The notes under the pieces were generated by a model. It saw only the letters and a program-made list of their open reading frames with translations. It searched no databases and was not told the origin of the DNA. A stretch of 64,000 bases of DNA from Mumia sp. Pv4-285 (GTDB taxonomy: Bacteria; Actinomycetota; Actinomycetes; Propionibacteriales; Nocardioidaceae): the NCBI RefSeq assembly GCF_041320275.1, contig NZ_CP162023.1, positions 3,286,001-3,350,000 on the forward strand. The letters are read 5' to 3'. How positions within the stretch are numbered: the stretch's first letter is position 1; each line of letters begins with the position of its first letter. Below are positions 7,426 through 14,640 of the stretch, one piece after another. A program made the position numbers and the translations under genes.

Positions 7426-8955
7426 ATGACCTTCGACTACTCGGACATCCTCGACGACACGGCCGACCGGTCACCGGACCGTGTCGGCCTGCTCGCCGGC
7501 GACTGGAAGATCACGTATGCGGAGATCCAGAGCGCCGCGGACACGTTGGCGGCGACCCTGTACGCCCGCGGAGTGCGGCCAGGAGACCGGGTTGCGCTCT
7601 GCCTGGGCAACCAACCTGAATGGGTCTTCGTCTTCTTCGCCCTGTGCCGCCTGCGGGCCTCCGCCGTCATGCTTCCGAGTGCGTGGCGCGCCGCCGAGAT
7701 CCGACACGCCTTCGAGCTCACCGGTCCGCGAGCGATCGTCGCGAGCCGCACGGTCGCGCCGATCTTCGACGAGGTAGCCCGCCCAGAGCTCGCCGTGGTC
7801 GCGGGTCCCGGCGACGCCATCGACGGATGGTCCGAGATCGCGGACCTGCTGTCCGAGGTTGCTCCGGCCGTGCCCGCCGGGGTTCGCGGGCTCGATCCGG
7901 GCGACATGGAGCTGGCACTCCCGTTCAGCTCTGGGACCACCGGCATGCCGAAGGCCGTCCGCCACACGCATCACAGCCTCGTCGTCGCGACCCGCCAGTG
8001 GCGCGAGTCTCTCGACATCACCCGCGAGGACCGGCTTCAGGCTCTGACTCCCCTGGCTCACATCCTCGGAATCGTCAACATCGGCGCCACGTTCATCGGC
8101 GAAGCGACGATCCGGCTGTTCCCGAGGTTCACACCCCGAAGCATGGTCGAGAGCTTCCAGCAGGATCGAATCACGATCGGCATGACCGTCGCCCCGATCG
8201 CGGCAGCACTCGCTGCCATGCCCGATCTCGAAGAGTTCGACCTGTCGTCGCTGCGCTACCTCAACTGGTCCGCCACTCCGGTCAACCGCGACATCGCCCA
8301 GCAGGTCAGTGATCGGATCGGGGTCAGCTGGCTTCCGGCGTACGGCACGACCGAGGTTCCGATCGTCGCGGTCAACCCCGTCTCCTCGCTGCCGCACGGG
8401 CGCCTGGACTCCGTGGGTCTTCCTCCGTCAGCGGTCGACGTCGAGACGATCGACGTCGTGAGCCACGAGTTCCTCCCGCGTGGGAGCACCGGCGAGATCG
8501 TGGTGCGCAGTCCGGCGCGGATGGAGGGCTATCTGCCCGAGGGAGACTCCCCGTTCCTGGACGGCGGGTGGTACCGCACCGGCGACATCGGCCACGTCGA
8601 ACCCGAGGGCTGGGTCGTCGTGACCGACCGCGTCAAGGACATCATCCGGGTGTCCGGCACCCAGGTCTCCCCCGTCGAGGTCGAGCGCGTCCTCGTGTCG
8701 TCTCCCCTGGTCGCCGACTGTGCGGTGTTCGGCGTCCCCGACGAGCGTCGCGGCGAGAGGCCGGCTGCAGCCGTGGTCGTCGCCGACGGCGTCGACACGA
8801 GCGCCGAGGAGATCATCACCTGGATGGCGGACCGTCTTGCGCCGTACAAGCAGCTTCGCGACGTGTACTTCGTCGAGGAGATCCCCCGCACCCCCTCCGG
8901 GAAGATCCAGCGACGCCACCTCGTGGGTCAGCTCTCCGCCGGCGCCGAGAAGTGA
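7426..8955 (+). CDS. Class I acyl-CoA synthetase (4-coumarate:CoA ligase-like)
   Basis: This 509-residue enzyme is the second adenylate-forming ligase of the block. The P-loop is LPFSSGTTGMPKAVRHTH at about residue 165, and GYLPEG, GGWYRTGDIGHVEPEGWVVVTDRVKDIIRVSGTQ and the terminal RTPSGKIQRRHLV lysine motif are intact. The start ATG at 7426 lies 36 nt behind the operator; the longer open frame begins inside that operator. It is monocistronic, divergent from livK and convergent with the lyase gene 10 nt further on. Two ligases suggest activation of the imported acid and of a downstream intermediate, but substrates cannot be read from the sequence. Confidence 0.88.
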   Translation: MTFDYSDILDDTADRSPDRVGLLAGDWKITYAEIQSAADTLAATLYARGVRPGDRVALCLGNQPEWVFVFFALCRLRASAVMLPSAWRAAEIRHAFELTGPRAIVASRTVAPIFDEVARPELAVVAGPGDAIDGWSEIADLLSEVAPAVPAGVRGLDPGDMELALPFSSGTTGMPKAVRHTHHSLVVATRQWRESLDITREDRLQALTPLAHILGIVNIGATFIGEATIRLFPRFTPRSMVESFQQDRITIGMTVAPIAAALAAMPDLEEFDLSSLRYLNWSATPVNRDIAQQVSDRIGVSWLPAYGTTEVPIVAVNPVSSLPHGRLDSVGLPPSAVDVETIDVVSHEFLPRGSTGEIVVRSPARMEGYLPEGDSPFLDGGWYRTGDIGHVEPEGWVVVTDRVKDIIRVSGTQVSPVEVERVLVSSPLVADCAVFGVPDERRGERPAAAVVVADGVDTSAEEIITWMADRLAPYKQLRDVYFVEEIPRTPSGKIQRRHLVGQLSAGAEK

Positions 8956-8965
8956 TGAAGGCGCC

Positions 8966-9886
8966 TCACTTCGTCAGGGCAGCCACCACGCGGCTGGGTG
9001 CCGGTCGGCCCAGCTGACCGGCCATCCACCGCGAGGTCCCGACCAGCGCGTCGAGGTCGACCCCGGTCTCGATGCCGAGGCCGTGCAGCATCCACACGAG
9101 GTCCTCGGTCGCCAGGTTGCCCGTGGCGCTCTCCGCGTACGGGCAACCTCCGAGGCCGCCGGCGCTCGCGTCGAACGTCGTGATGCCGTGCTGGAGCGCG
9201 GCGTAGGCGTTGGCCAGGGCCTGGCCGTACGTGTCGTGGAAGTGCATCGCCAGCGCGCTGTCGGGGAGACCCTGGGCGTTGAAGGCGTCGAGCAGCGCGG
9301 TGACCTGCCCGGGCGTGCCCACACCGATCGTGTCCCCGAGGCTCAGCTGCGATGCACCGAGGTCGACGAGCCTTCGACCGACGGCCACGACCTGCTCAAC
9401 CGGTACCCCACCCTCCCACGGGTCGCCGAAGCACATCGACACGTAGGCCCGCACCGAGATGCCCCGGTCGGCGGCTGCGGTGACGACCGGTTCGAACATG
9501 GCGAACTGCTCGTCGAGACTTCGGTTGAGGTTCCGCCGTGCGAACGTCTCCGTCGCAGACCCGAACACCGCGATGTGCCTCACTCCGAGCTCGACCGCCC
9601 GCTCGAGCCCGCGCTCGTTCGGCACCAGCACGGGCAGCACCTCTGCCTCGGCCGACAGCTGGGCCATCACCTCGGCGGCGTCGGCCAGCTGCGGCACCCA
9701 CCGCGGGTGTACGAAGCTCGTCGCTTCGACGATCGGCAGTCCGGCCGCCAACAGGCGACGGATGAACTCGACCTTGATCTCCGCGGTGAGTGCAACGTCC
9801 TCGTTCTGAAGACCGTCGCGAGGACCCACCTCGTAGATCGTGACGTGAGTCGGCAGCTCACGACCTGGAACGACGTGCGGTGCCAT
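8966..9886 (-). CDS. Hydroxymethylglutaryl-CoA lyase family enzyme
   Basis: This 306-residue TIM-barrel enzyme is of the HMG-CoA lyase family, which cleaves 3-hydroxy-3-alkyl acyl-CoAs by retro-Claisen reaction to acetoacetate-like products and acetyl-CoA. The N-terminal metal motif EVGPRDGLQNE, the HFHDTYGQALANAYAA metal histidines and the signature GGLGGCPYAESATGN with the catalytic cysteine are present; the common SVAGLGG appears as SAGGLGG. It lies 8 nt after tetR, probably in one transcript, so its expression should follow the regulator. True HMG-CoA lyase of leucine breakdown is possible, but the setting suggests cleavage of a beta-branched intermediate of the imported acid. Confidence 0.88.
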   Translation of the reverse strand: MAPHVVPGRELPTHVTIYEVGPRDGLQNEDVALTAEIKVEFIRRLLAAGLPIVEATSFVHPRWVPQLADAAEVMAQLSAEAEVLPVLVPNERGLERAVELGVRHIAVFGSATETFARRNLNRSLDEQFAMFEPVVTAAADRGISVRAYVSMCFGDPWEGGVPVEQVVAVGRRLVDLGASQLSLGDTIGVGTPGQVTALLDAFNAQGLPDSALAMHFHDTYGQALANAYAALQHGITTFDASAGGLGGCPYAESATGNLATEDLVWMLHGLGIETGVDLDALVGTSRWMAGQLGRPAPSRVVAALTK

Positions 9887-9894
9887 CGGCTCTC

Positions 9895-10521
9895 CTAGGA
9901 CTCGGACGCGCTGTGCAGACCCCTGAGGATGACGTCCACGAGTGCGGTGGACTCTCTCTCGAACTTCTCGGCGAAACCGGGGTCGTCACGGTCGGTGGAG
10001 AACGCCCAGTGGAAGAACATCCCGCCCAGGATGAGGTCGGGCAGGATTGCCGCGGAGACGTCCCCGGCAAGCTCACCCCGGGCGATCGCGCGCCGCGTGA
10101 CCTGCCGCGCTGCACGACCGCGCGGACCGATCACGACCTCGCGGTAGAGCCGGTCGAGCTCAGGGTTGTTGGTGCAGTCGACCAGGATCCTGCTGCCAGC
10201 CTGGGGAAGGAACGGGGCGGAGTACCAGTCGAGCCACTGGGCGAGATAGTCACGGACGTCCGCCTCGAGACCGCCCATGTCTCGCGCCGTCGGGAAGTTG
10301 GTGCGGTTGAAGGCGCTGACGAGCAGGAGCTCACGGCTCTCCCACCGCCGATAGATGGCGGGCTTGCCGATCCCGGCAGACCGGGCGACCGCGTCGAAGG
10401 TGAGCCCACGCCACCCGTTGAGAGCGTAGACCTCGAGCGTCGCGTTGAGGACCAGCGGCTCGACCCTCGGGTCACGCTTGCGCCCCGCTCGGCGCTTCAC
10501 GGCGTCTGTGCTGGTTGACAT
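9895..10521 (-). CDS. TetR-family regulator of the carboxylate block
   Basis: This 208-residue regulator has a basic N-terminus (KRRAGRKRDPR) and a TetR helix-turn-helix at about residues 25-65 (GWRGLTFDAVARSAGIGKPAIYRRWESRELLL), then a helical ligand domain. The ATG at 10519-10521 has a GGGGA ribosome site; a longer in-frame start at 10611 would run across the operator at 10564. Two copies of the 27-bp inverted repeat lie just upstream, so it probably represses itself and the operons carrying the same repeat. The likely inducer is a CoA ester or the free acid of the pathway (inference). Confidence 0.9.
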   Translation of the reverse strand: MSTSTDAVKRRAGRKRDPRVEPLVLNATLEVYALNGWRGLTFDAVARSAGIGKPAIYRRWESRELLLVSAFNRTNFPTARDMGGLEADVRDYLAQWLDWYSAPFLPQAGSRILVDCTNNPELDRLYREVVIGPRGRAARQVTRRAIARGELAGDVSAAILPDLILGGMFFHWAFSTDRDDPGFAEKFERESTALVDVILRGLHSASES

Positions 10522-10563
10522 CAGTCCATCCCCTGTCCTGGCTCGCGCGTGCCTTGTGGGCAC

Positions 10564-10590
10564 GATTGCGGCTGCCTCGCGTACGTAATA
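10564..10590. promoter_or_regulatory. TetR-type operator, site 4 (tetR promoter)
   Basis: Half-sites GATTGCGGCTG (10564-10574) and CGTACGTAATA (10580-10590) with a 5-nt spacer. The right half matches consensus at 10 of 11 bases, the left at 7 of 11. It lies 43 nt upstream of the tetR ATG and supports autoregulation. Confidence 0.65.
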
Positions 10591-10672
10591 TACGCCCTCT
10601 GGACAGGGCATCCCGAGGCGGCTCGCCGGAATGCTTTCATGGTCCGCGATGTGACGCGAGGGCCATCGCCAG

Positions 10673-10699
10673 GCTTCCGTACGCAGCGCGTTCGTAATA
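10673..10699. promoter_or_regulatory. TetR-type operator, site 5 (upstream of tetR)
   Basis: Half-sites GCTTCCGTACG (10673-10683) and CGTTCGTAATA (10689-10699) match consensus at 8 and 9 of 11 bases with the same 5-nt spacing. The centre is 109 bp from that of site 4. The 246-base gap between tetR and the protease stop holds these two sites and nothing else I can support. Confidence 0.6.
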
Positions 10700-10767
10700 A
10701 GCGGACGATGAAGGCGCGCAACCGCCCCCGGCCCGAAGGACCGCGGGCGGCGCCGTTCCTCCTCCCG

Positions 10768-11871
10768 CTAGCTCCCGGAGATGATGCGCGGCAGCGCAGC
10801 CTCGAACAGCTCGATGAAGGACGCGGCCGACAGCACAGAGCTTCGCGGCTGCGCAGCGGCAGCGAGCTCGGCTCCCCACGCGGCGGCGCGCTCGCGCTGC
10901 AGCGGTGTCCCGTGGTGGCCGGGGCTCGCGAACTGGCAGTCCCCCACGGTGTAGAAGCTCAGCAACGCGTCGGTGACCCGCTTCTGGTTGAGCGCCAGAC
11001 CCTTCTTGTGGACGCCGTAGTAGGCCGCCATCGCATCGGCCATCAGCTCCGTACGACGCGTGGCTTCGGCAGGATCCGTGGGACCGGTGTCGAAGACGCC
11101 GAGCTCGAACTGGACGTGGTGGGCGAACTCGTGCGCCATGATCACCCGCGGACCGACGTCGCCCAGGCCGATGGCGTCGTACGCCGCGAGGATGCCGTCG
11201 CCGAACACCAGCTTGTCGGGCAGCGCCGCGAGCACGGGATCGGTCTCGTCCTCGCCGCTGAACGCGAAGGCGTTCAGCGTCCACAGCGGGTTGTCGTAGA
11301 AGTCTCCCTGCCTCTCCATGAAGTCGGCGACCGTCTGGGCCTCGAGCGCGATCTGAGCGGGAGTCATCGGGGCGATCTCGCCGGCCGCCACCATGGCGGT
11401 CAGGGTGGCCGCGATGCGGTCGGCGTCGAGCAGCACGTCGCCGTGCATGGCCATCAGCTGGATGTCGGCGGACTCGATGTCCCAGAACCTTCGGAGGTCG
11501 CGGAACGTGTTCTGCAGCTGGTGCGCCTGCGACTCGAGCGCATAGTCCGGATCACCGGTCGTGCCGAAGAAGAGCGCGTCGTACGTCGGAACGTCCAGCA
11601 GGGTGTCGAGGTGGGCGAACAGGAAGGTGAGCTGTTCGTTCGTCATGTCGGCGAGCAGCCCGTCGACGTAGTCGTCGAGCAGGGTGCCTGTGCACTCGCT
11701 GGGGGCGACCGCCTGTCGGACCGCGGCCTTCGCCGGGATCTCGACCAGGTCGCGTTGAGCCGTGGGTGCGGATGGGCTGGCCGCAGCGGTCGCGGTGGCG
11801 ACCGGGCTCACCAGTCCGAGCGCCAGGATCGCGGCGCCGAGCGCCACGAACAAACGGGTGGATCTGTTCAC
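10768..11871 (-). CDS. Exported HExxH zinc metalloprotease
   Basis: This 367-residue protein has a Sec signal peptide (VNRSTRLFVALGAAILALGLVSPVATATAAA). Its catalytic motif VIMAHEFAHHVQFELG supplies the two zinc histidines and the glutamate, in the HEFxHHVQ form typical of the neutral zinc metallopeptidase (YpfJ-like) group, with a downstream ELMADAMAAYYG helix likely giving the third ligand. The start is GTG at 11869-11871 with AAGGAG about 7 nt upstream; earlier in-frame ATGs lie in the GNAT gene. It is probably secreted. The substrate is unknown, and it has no obvious link to the neighbouring catabolic genes. Confidence 0.82.
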   Translation of the reverse strand: MNRSTRLFVALGAAILALGLVSPVATATAAASPSAPTAQRDLVEIPAKAAVRQAVAPSECTGTLLDDYVDGLLADMTNEQLTFLFAHLDTLLDVPTYDALFFGTTGDPDYALESQAHQLQNTFRDLRRFWDIESADIQLMAMHGDVLLDADRIAATLTAMVAAGEIAPMTPAQIALEAQTVADFMERQGDFYDNPLWTLNAFAFSGEDETDPVLAALPDKLVFGDGILAAYDAIGLGDVGPRVIMAHEFAHHVQFELGVFDTGPTDPAEATRRTELMADAMAAYYGVHKKGLALNQKRVTDALLSFYTVGDCQFASPGHHGTPLQRERAAAWGAELAAAAQPRSSVLSAASFIELFEAALPRIISGS

Positions 11872-11939
11872 GCGCGTCTCCTTCACTTCGGAACCTGGAC
11901 GCCCCGTGCGCCCGGGTCGGCAACCCAGGAAGTGCCCCG

Positions 11940-12410
11940 TCAGCGGGTGGTGCACACCTTCCGCAGGTGCACTCGCCGGAACTCGTCCTCCGCGGCGACG
12001 CGCGTGATCTCGAAACCGTGCCGGCGATAGAACGCGATGTTCTCGACCATCGTCTCGTGCGTGTAGAGGCGCACCTCGTCGTACCTGAGGCTCGTCGCCG
12101 TCGCCTCGGCCCACGCCAAGATCCCTGTGCCGATCCCCCGTCCCTGCCATCCAGGTGCGACCGCGATGTTCTCGACAAGGAGGTGGTCGCCTTCCTCGCG
12201 GGTCACGACGAGGGCGACCAGCTCGCCGCCTTCGCGTACGAGGTAGACGTCCCCGTCCTCGATGGCGCGCTCGTAGTCGGCGTTCATGGGTACGGGTTCC
12301 TGACCCATGCGCGGGACGTACGGCGCGTACGCGCGGCGCACCAGCGCGCGTACGGCGGTCGCGTCCGCGGGCTCTGCTGGGACGGGCGTCAGATCATCCA
12401 CCCGCACCAC
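11940..12410 (-). CDS. GNAT-family N-acetyltransferase
   Basis: This 156-residue protein has the acetyl-CoA binding motif A as VAPGWQGRGIGTGILAWAEA at about residues 90-110 and the later VENIAFYRRHGF motif B region. This is the usual layout of a single-domain GNAT acyltransferase. The GTG start at 12410 follows a GGGGA ribosome site. It stands 68 nt upstream of the protease gene on the same strand. The acceptor substrate cannot be inferred. Confidence 0.85.
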   Translation of the reverse strand: MVRVDDLTPVPAEPADATAVRALVRRAYAPYVPRMGQEPVPMNADYERAIEDGDVYLVREGGELVALVVTREEGDHLLVENIAVAPGWQGRGIGTGILAWAEATATSLRYDEVRLYTHETMVENIAFYRRHGFEITRVAAEDEFRRVHLRKVCTTR

Positions 12411-12455
12411 GATCCCCCGTACGCCCCGCGCCGTCCAACGACCATCCGCCGGTCG

Positions 12456-13361
12456 TCACGCCTCGCGTGGCGTGTCGCGGGCGTACGCCTCCCACGACGA
12501 CAGGATCGGCCCGGACACGTCCCAGCCCTTCGGCGCCTCGAAGTAGTCGGGGTGGTTCTTCTCGGTGTAGGCACGGATCTTGGGCGGCACGTCGTCGAGC
12601 CCGCGGATCGTCTTCCGGCTGTGCAGCCTTCCGGTCATCACGCCGCTCTCGAGACCCGAGCCGCCCATCCGCATCCACGGCCAGAACGGCGAGACGCGCG
12701 AGAATCCGGCGCGGAAGTGAGCGGAGGCGAGGTCGCGGTCCTCGAGCTCTCGCTTCGAGGTGTAGATGACGAAGTGCTCCGAGGGGTTGATCGTGTCGCC
12801 CGTCGAGGACTTGGGCCAGCCCGACGGCGTGACCGGGTTGGGGTACTCGTGGGCGTAGTCCCACTCGAGCAGCACCTCGTCGCCGTACACGGCCCACGGC
12901 AGGATGAACGGCAGCGACCCGTCGTCGGACGCGTCGACGTTCTCGTTCATGGGGACGCCGTGCTCCTCGGCGTCGCCGACGAACAGCTTCGGCATCTCGA
13001 GGGTGAGCTCGCCGCCGATCTTGTCGTTGAGGAACGGATAGACCTCGACCGTCTCGCCGGTGAACGGGTTGTCCCAGCTCTCGATCACGTCGCCGGTGCG
13101 CAGGTCGTAGAAGAAGCCGGTCTCCTTGCCGCGCATCTGGAGGCGTTCGGTCGAGCCCTCGCCGACGAAGCGGACCTTGGTGATGCCGGTGCCGGCGTAC
13201 CCGAACAGCGGCTGCTGCCTCGAGGTCCCCACCGAGGCGTACATCGCACCGTGGAACGTCGAGATCAGCGGGTCTTCGCCGAAGGTCCCCCACGTCTTGC
13301 CGAACGCGTACAGGTTGTCGCGCGGCGACGCGGCGAGGTCGAGCGGTACGGAGCTGGTCAC
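12456..13361 (-). CDS. DUF1838 family protein
   Basis: This 301-residue protein begins VTSSVPLDLAASPRDNLYAFGKTWGTFGED and contains GKETGFFYDLRTGDVIESWDNPFTGETVEVYPFLNDKIGG, which I recognise as the DUF1838 pattern. I see no signal peptide, membrane helix or known catalytic motif, and the function is unknown. The GTG start at 13361 has GAAGGG upstream. It is divergent from the DUF1269 gene across a gap that holds a perfect 15-bp inverted repeat, whose core recurs before the DUF1254 and peroxidase-cluster genes 28-34 kb away. Shared control with those genes is therefore possible. Confidence 0.78.
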   Translation of the reverse strand: MTSSVPLDLAASPRDNLYAFGKTWGTFGEDPLISTFHGAMYASVGTSRQQPLFGYAGTGITKVRFVGEGSTERLQMRGKETGFFYDLRTGDVIESWDNPFTGETVEVYPFLNDKIGGELTLEMPKLFVGDAEEHGVPMNENVDASDDGSLPFILPWAVYGDEVLLEWDYAHEYPNPVTPSGWPKSSTGDTINPSEHFVIYTSKRELEDRDLASAHFRAGFSRVSPFWPWMRMGGSGLESGVMTGRLHSRKTIRGLDDVPPKIRAYTEKNHPDYFEAPKGWDVSGPILSSWEAYARDTPREA

Positions 13362-13440
13362 GGTGGTCCCTTCACAGGCGGCGGTGGACGGACGCTAGCA
13401 CCGCACCGCTCCTCGGGACGCGCGAATCTCACCCGGCGCA

Positions 13441-13475
13441 TCGACGGCATCACCCGCGTCGGGTGATGCCGTCGA
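13441..13475. repeat. Perfect 15-bp inverted repeat; contains 17-bp palindrome copy 1
   Basis: Arms TCGACGGCATCACCC (13441-13455) and its exact complement (13461-13475) enclose GCGTC. The inner TCACCCG-CGT-CGGGTGA (13450-13466) matches the palindromes at 41987-42003 and 47448-47464. The gap is between divergent genes, so neither needs a terminator here. An operator is the better reading. Confidence 0.72.
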
Positions 13476-13526
13476 CGGCGGGCCGCCGGAGAGTGGAATC
13501 CCCACCTCGATCAAGGGAGCCCTGGC

Positions 13527-14090
13527 ATGTCAGACGACACGAACAACCCGGACGTGGAGATGAGCGCGGCGACCGTCTCCGATGGCGCTTACACCCTTCT
13601 CGTTGCCGACTTCAGCGACACCAGCATGGCGTGGGAGGCGTACGAGACCCTCAAGTCCGTGGAAGACGGGCGCAGTGTCGAGATCGAGGGCGTGGTCGTG
13701 GTGAGCCGCTCCGCCGACGGCGAGCTCGAGGTCCAGAAGGCGACCGACCACAGCACGAAGTCCGGACTCAAGTGGGGCGTGGTCGGTGGTATCGCGCTGG
13801 GCGTGATCTTCCCGCCGTCGATCCTCGGCAGCGCCGCCGTGGCCGGCACCGCGGGAGCCTTGGTCGGCAAGCTGCGTCAGCGGCACCACCACAGCGAGCT
13901 CGAGCAACAGCTCGAGAACGCCATCCCGCCCGGTCACTCCGGTCTTCTGGCGCTCGTCTCCGACCCCGGCGCCGTGAAGATCCGCAAGGCGCTCGAGCGT
14001 GCCGACGCCATCGTCGAGTCCGCTATCGATACGGTCGAGGCCGACGACATCAAGGCAGCCGCCAAGCAGGCCCAGCAGTCCGACGCCTGA
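13527..14090 (+). CDS. DUF1269-like glycine-zipper membrane-associated protein
   Basis: This 187-residue protein has an N-terminal ferredoxin-like segment (YTLLVADFSDTSMAWEAYETLKSVE), then SGLKWGVVGGIALGVIFPPSILGSAAVAGTAGALVGKL at about residues 85-120, a Gly/Ala-rich hydrophobic hairpin, and a second alpha/beta segment ending in an acidic, Ala-rich tail. This is the pattern of DUF1269-type proteins that sense or modulate membrane state. The function is unproven. The ATG at 13527 follows AAGGGAG. The Imm-5-like gene starts 32 nt downstream. Confidence 0.75.
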   Translation: MSDDTNNPDVEMSAATVSDGAYTLLVADFSDTSMAWEAYETLKSVEDGRSVEIEGVVVVSRSADGELEVQKATDHSTKSGLKWGVVGGIALGVIFPPSILGSAAVAGTAGALVGKLRQRHHHSELEQQLENAIPPGHSGLLALVSDPGAVKIRKALERADAIVESAIDTVEADDIKAAAKQAQQSDA

Positions 14091-14121
14091 ACGGCAGCCC
14101 CGACGCCGGAGGCGCAGACCG

Positions 14122-14637
14122 GTGATCCTTCCGAAGGTCCGCGATCCTCGCTTCGTCACGATCCGCCGGGGCGGGACGCTCACCGACTCTGATCACCACC
14201 TCCTCGCGCTGTGGGCTGCCACCTGCGCCGAGCACGTCCTGGACTTCTTCGAGACGGCCCGGCCCGACGATCCACGACCGCGTCAGGCGATCGAGCAGGC
14301 TCGAGCCTGGGTACGTGGCGAGGCGAGGATGATGGAGGCACGCGCAGCCGGAGGCCACGCCATGGGTGCAGCGAGGGAGCTGCGGGGGGCTCCTCGACAC
14401 GCCGCGTACGCCGCCGGCCAGGCCGCGGTCGTCGCGCACGTCGCCGCGCACGAGCTGGGTGCCGCCGCCTACGCCATCAAGGCGGTCCGGGCGGCCGCAC
14501 CCGAGGGGGATAGCGACACGGCCGGGCGACTCGAGTGCCGGTGGCAGCGGGACCAGCTGCCGGAAGCCGTCCACGACCTCGTTCTCGACGACCAGCGGCT
14601 GCGCAACGACATCTGCTGGTCGGTGTTCGAGTGCTGA
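14122..14637 (+). CDS. Imm-5-like putative immunity-family protein
   Basis: This 171-residue protein begins VILPKVRDPRFVTIRRGGTLTDSDHHLLALWAATCAEHVLDFFE, which I recognise as the group annotated Imm-5-like or putative immunity protein. It is alpha-helical and Ala-rich, with HAAYAAGQAAVVAHVAAHELGAAAYAIKAV and a C-terminal ICWSVFEC. I see no toxin gene beside it, so an antitoxin role is not supported by context. The GTG start at 14122 has GGAGG about 9 nt upstream; the open frame extends further up but overlaps the DUF1269 gene. It ends 3 nt before the convergent FtsX stop. Confidence 0.7.
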   Translation: MILPKVRDPRFVTIRRGGTLTDSDHHLLALWAATCAEHVLDFFETARPDDPRPRQAIEQARAWVRGEARMMEARAAGGHAMGAARELRGAPRHAAYAAGQAAVVAHVAAHELGAAAYAIKAVRAAAPEGDSDTAGRLECRWQRDQLPEAVHDLVLDDQRLRNDICWSVFEC

Positions 14638-14640
14638 GCG

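Noticed and set aside
8949-8972. Terminator between the convergent synthetase and lyase genes
   Set aside because: GAAGTGA/TCACTTC makes only a 7-bp stem with a 10-nt loop made of the stop codons; too weak to call.
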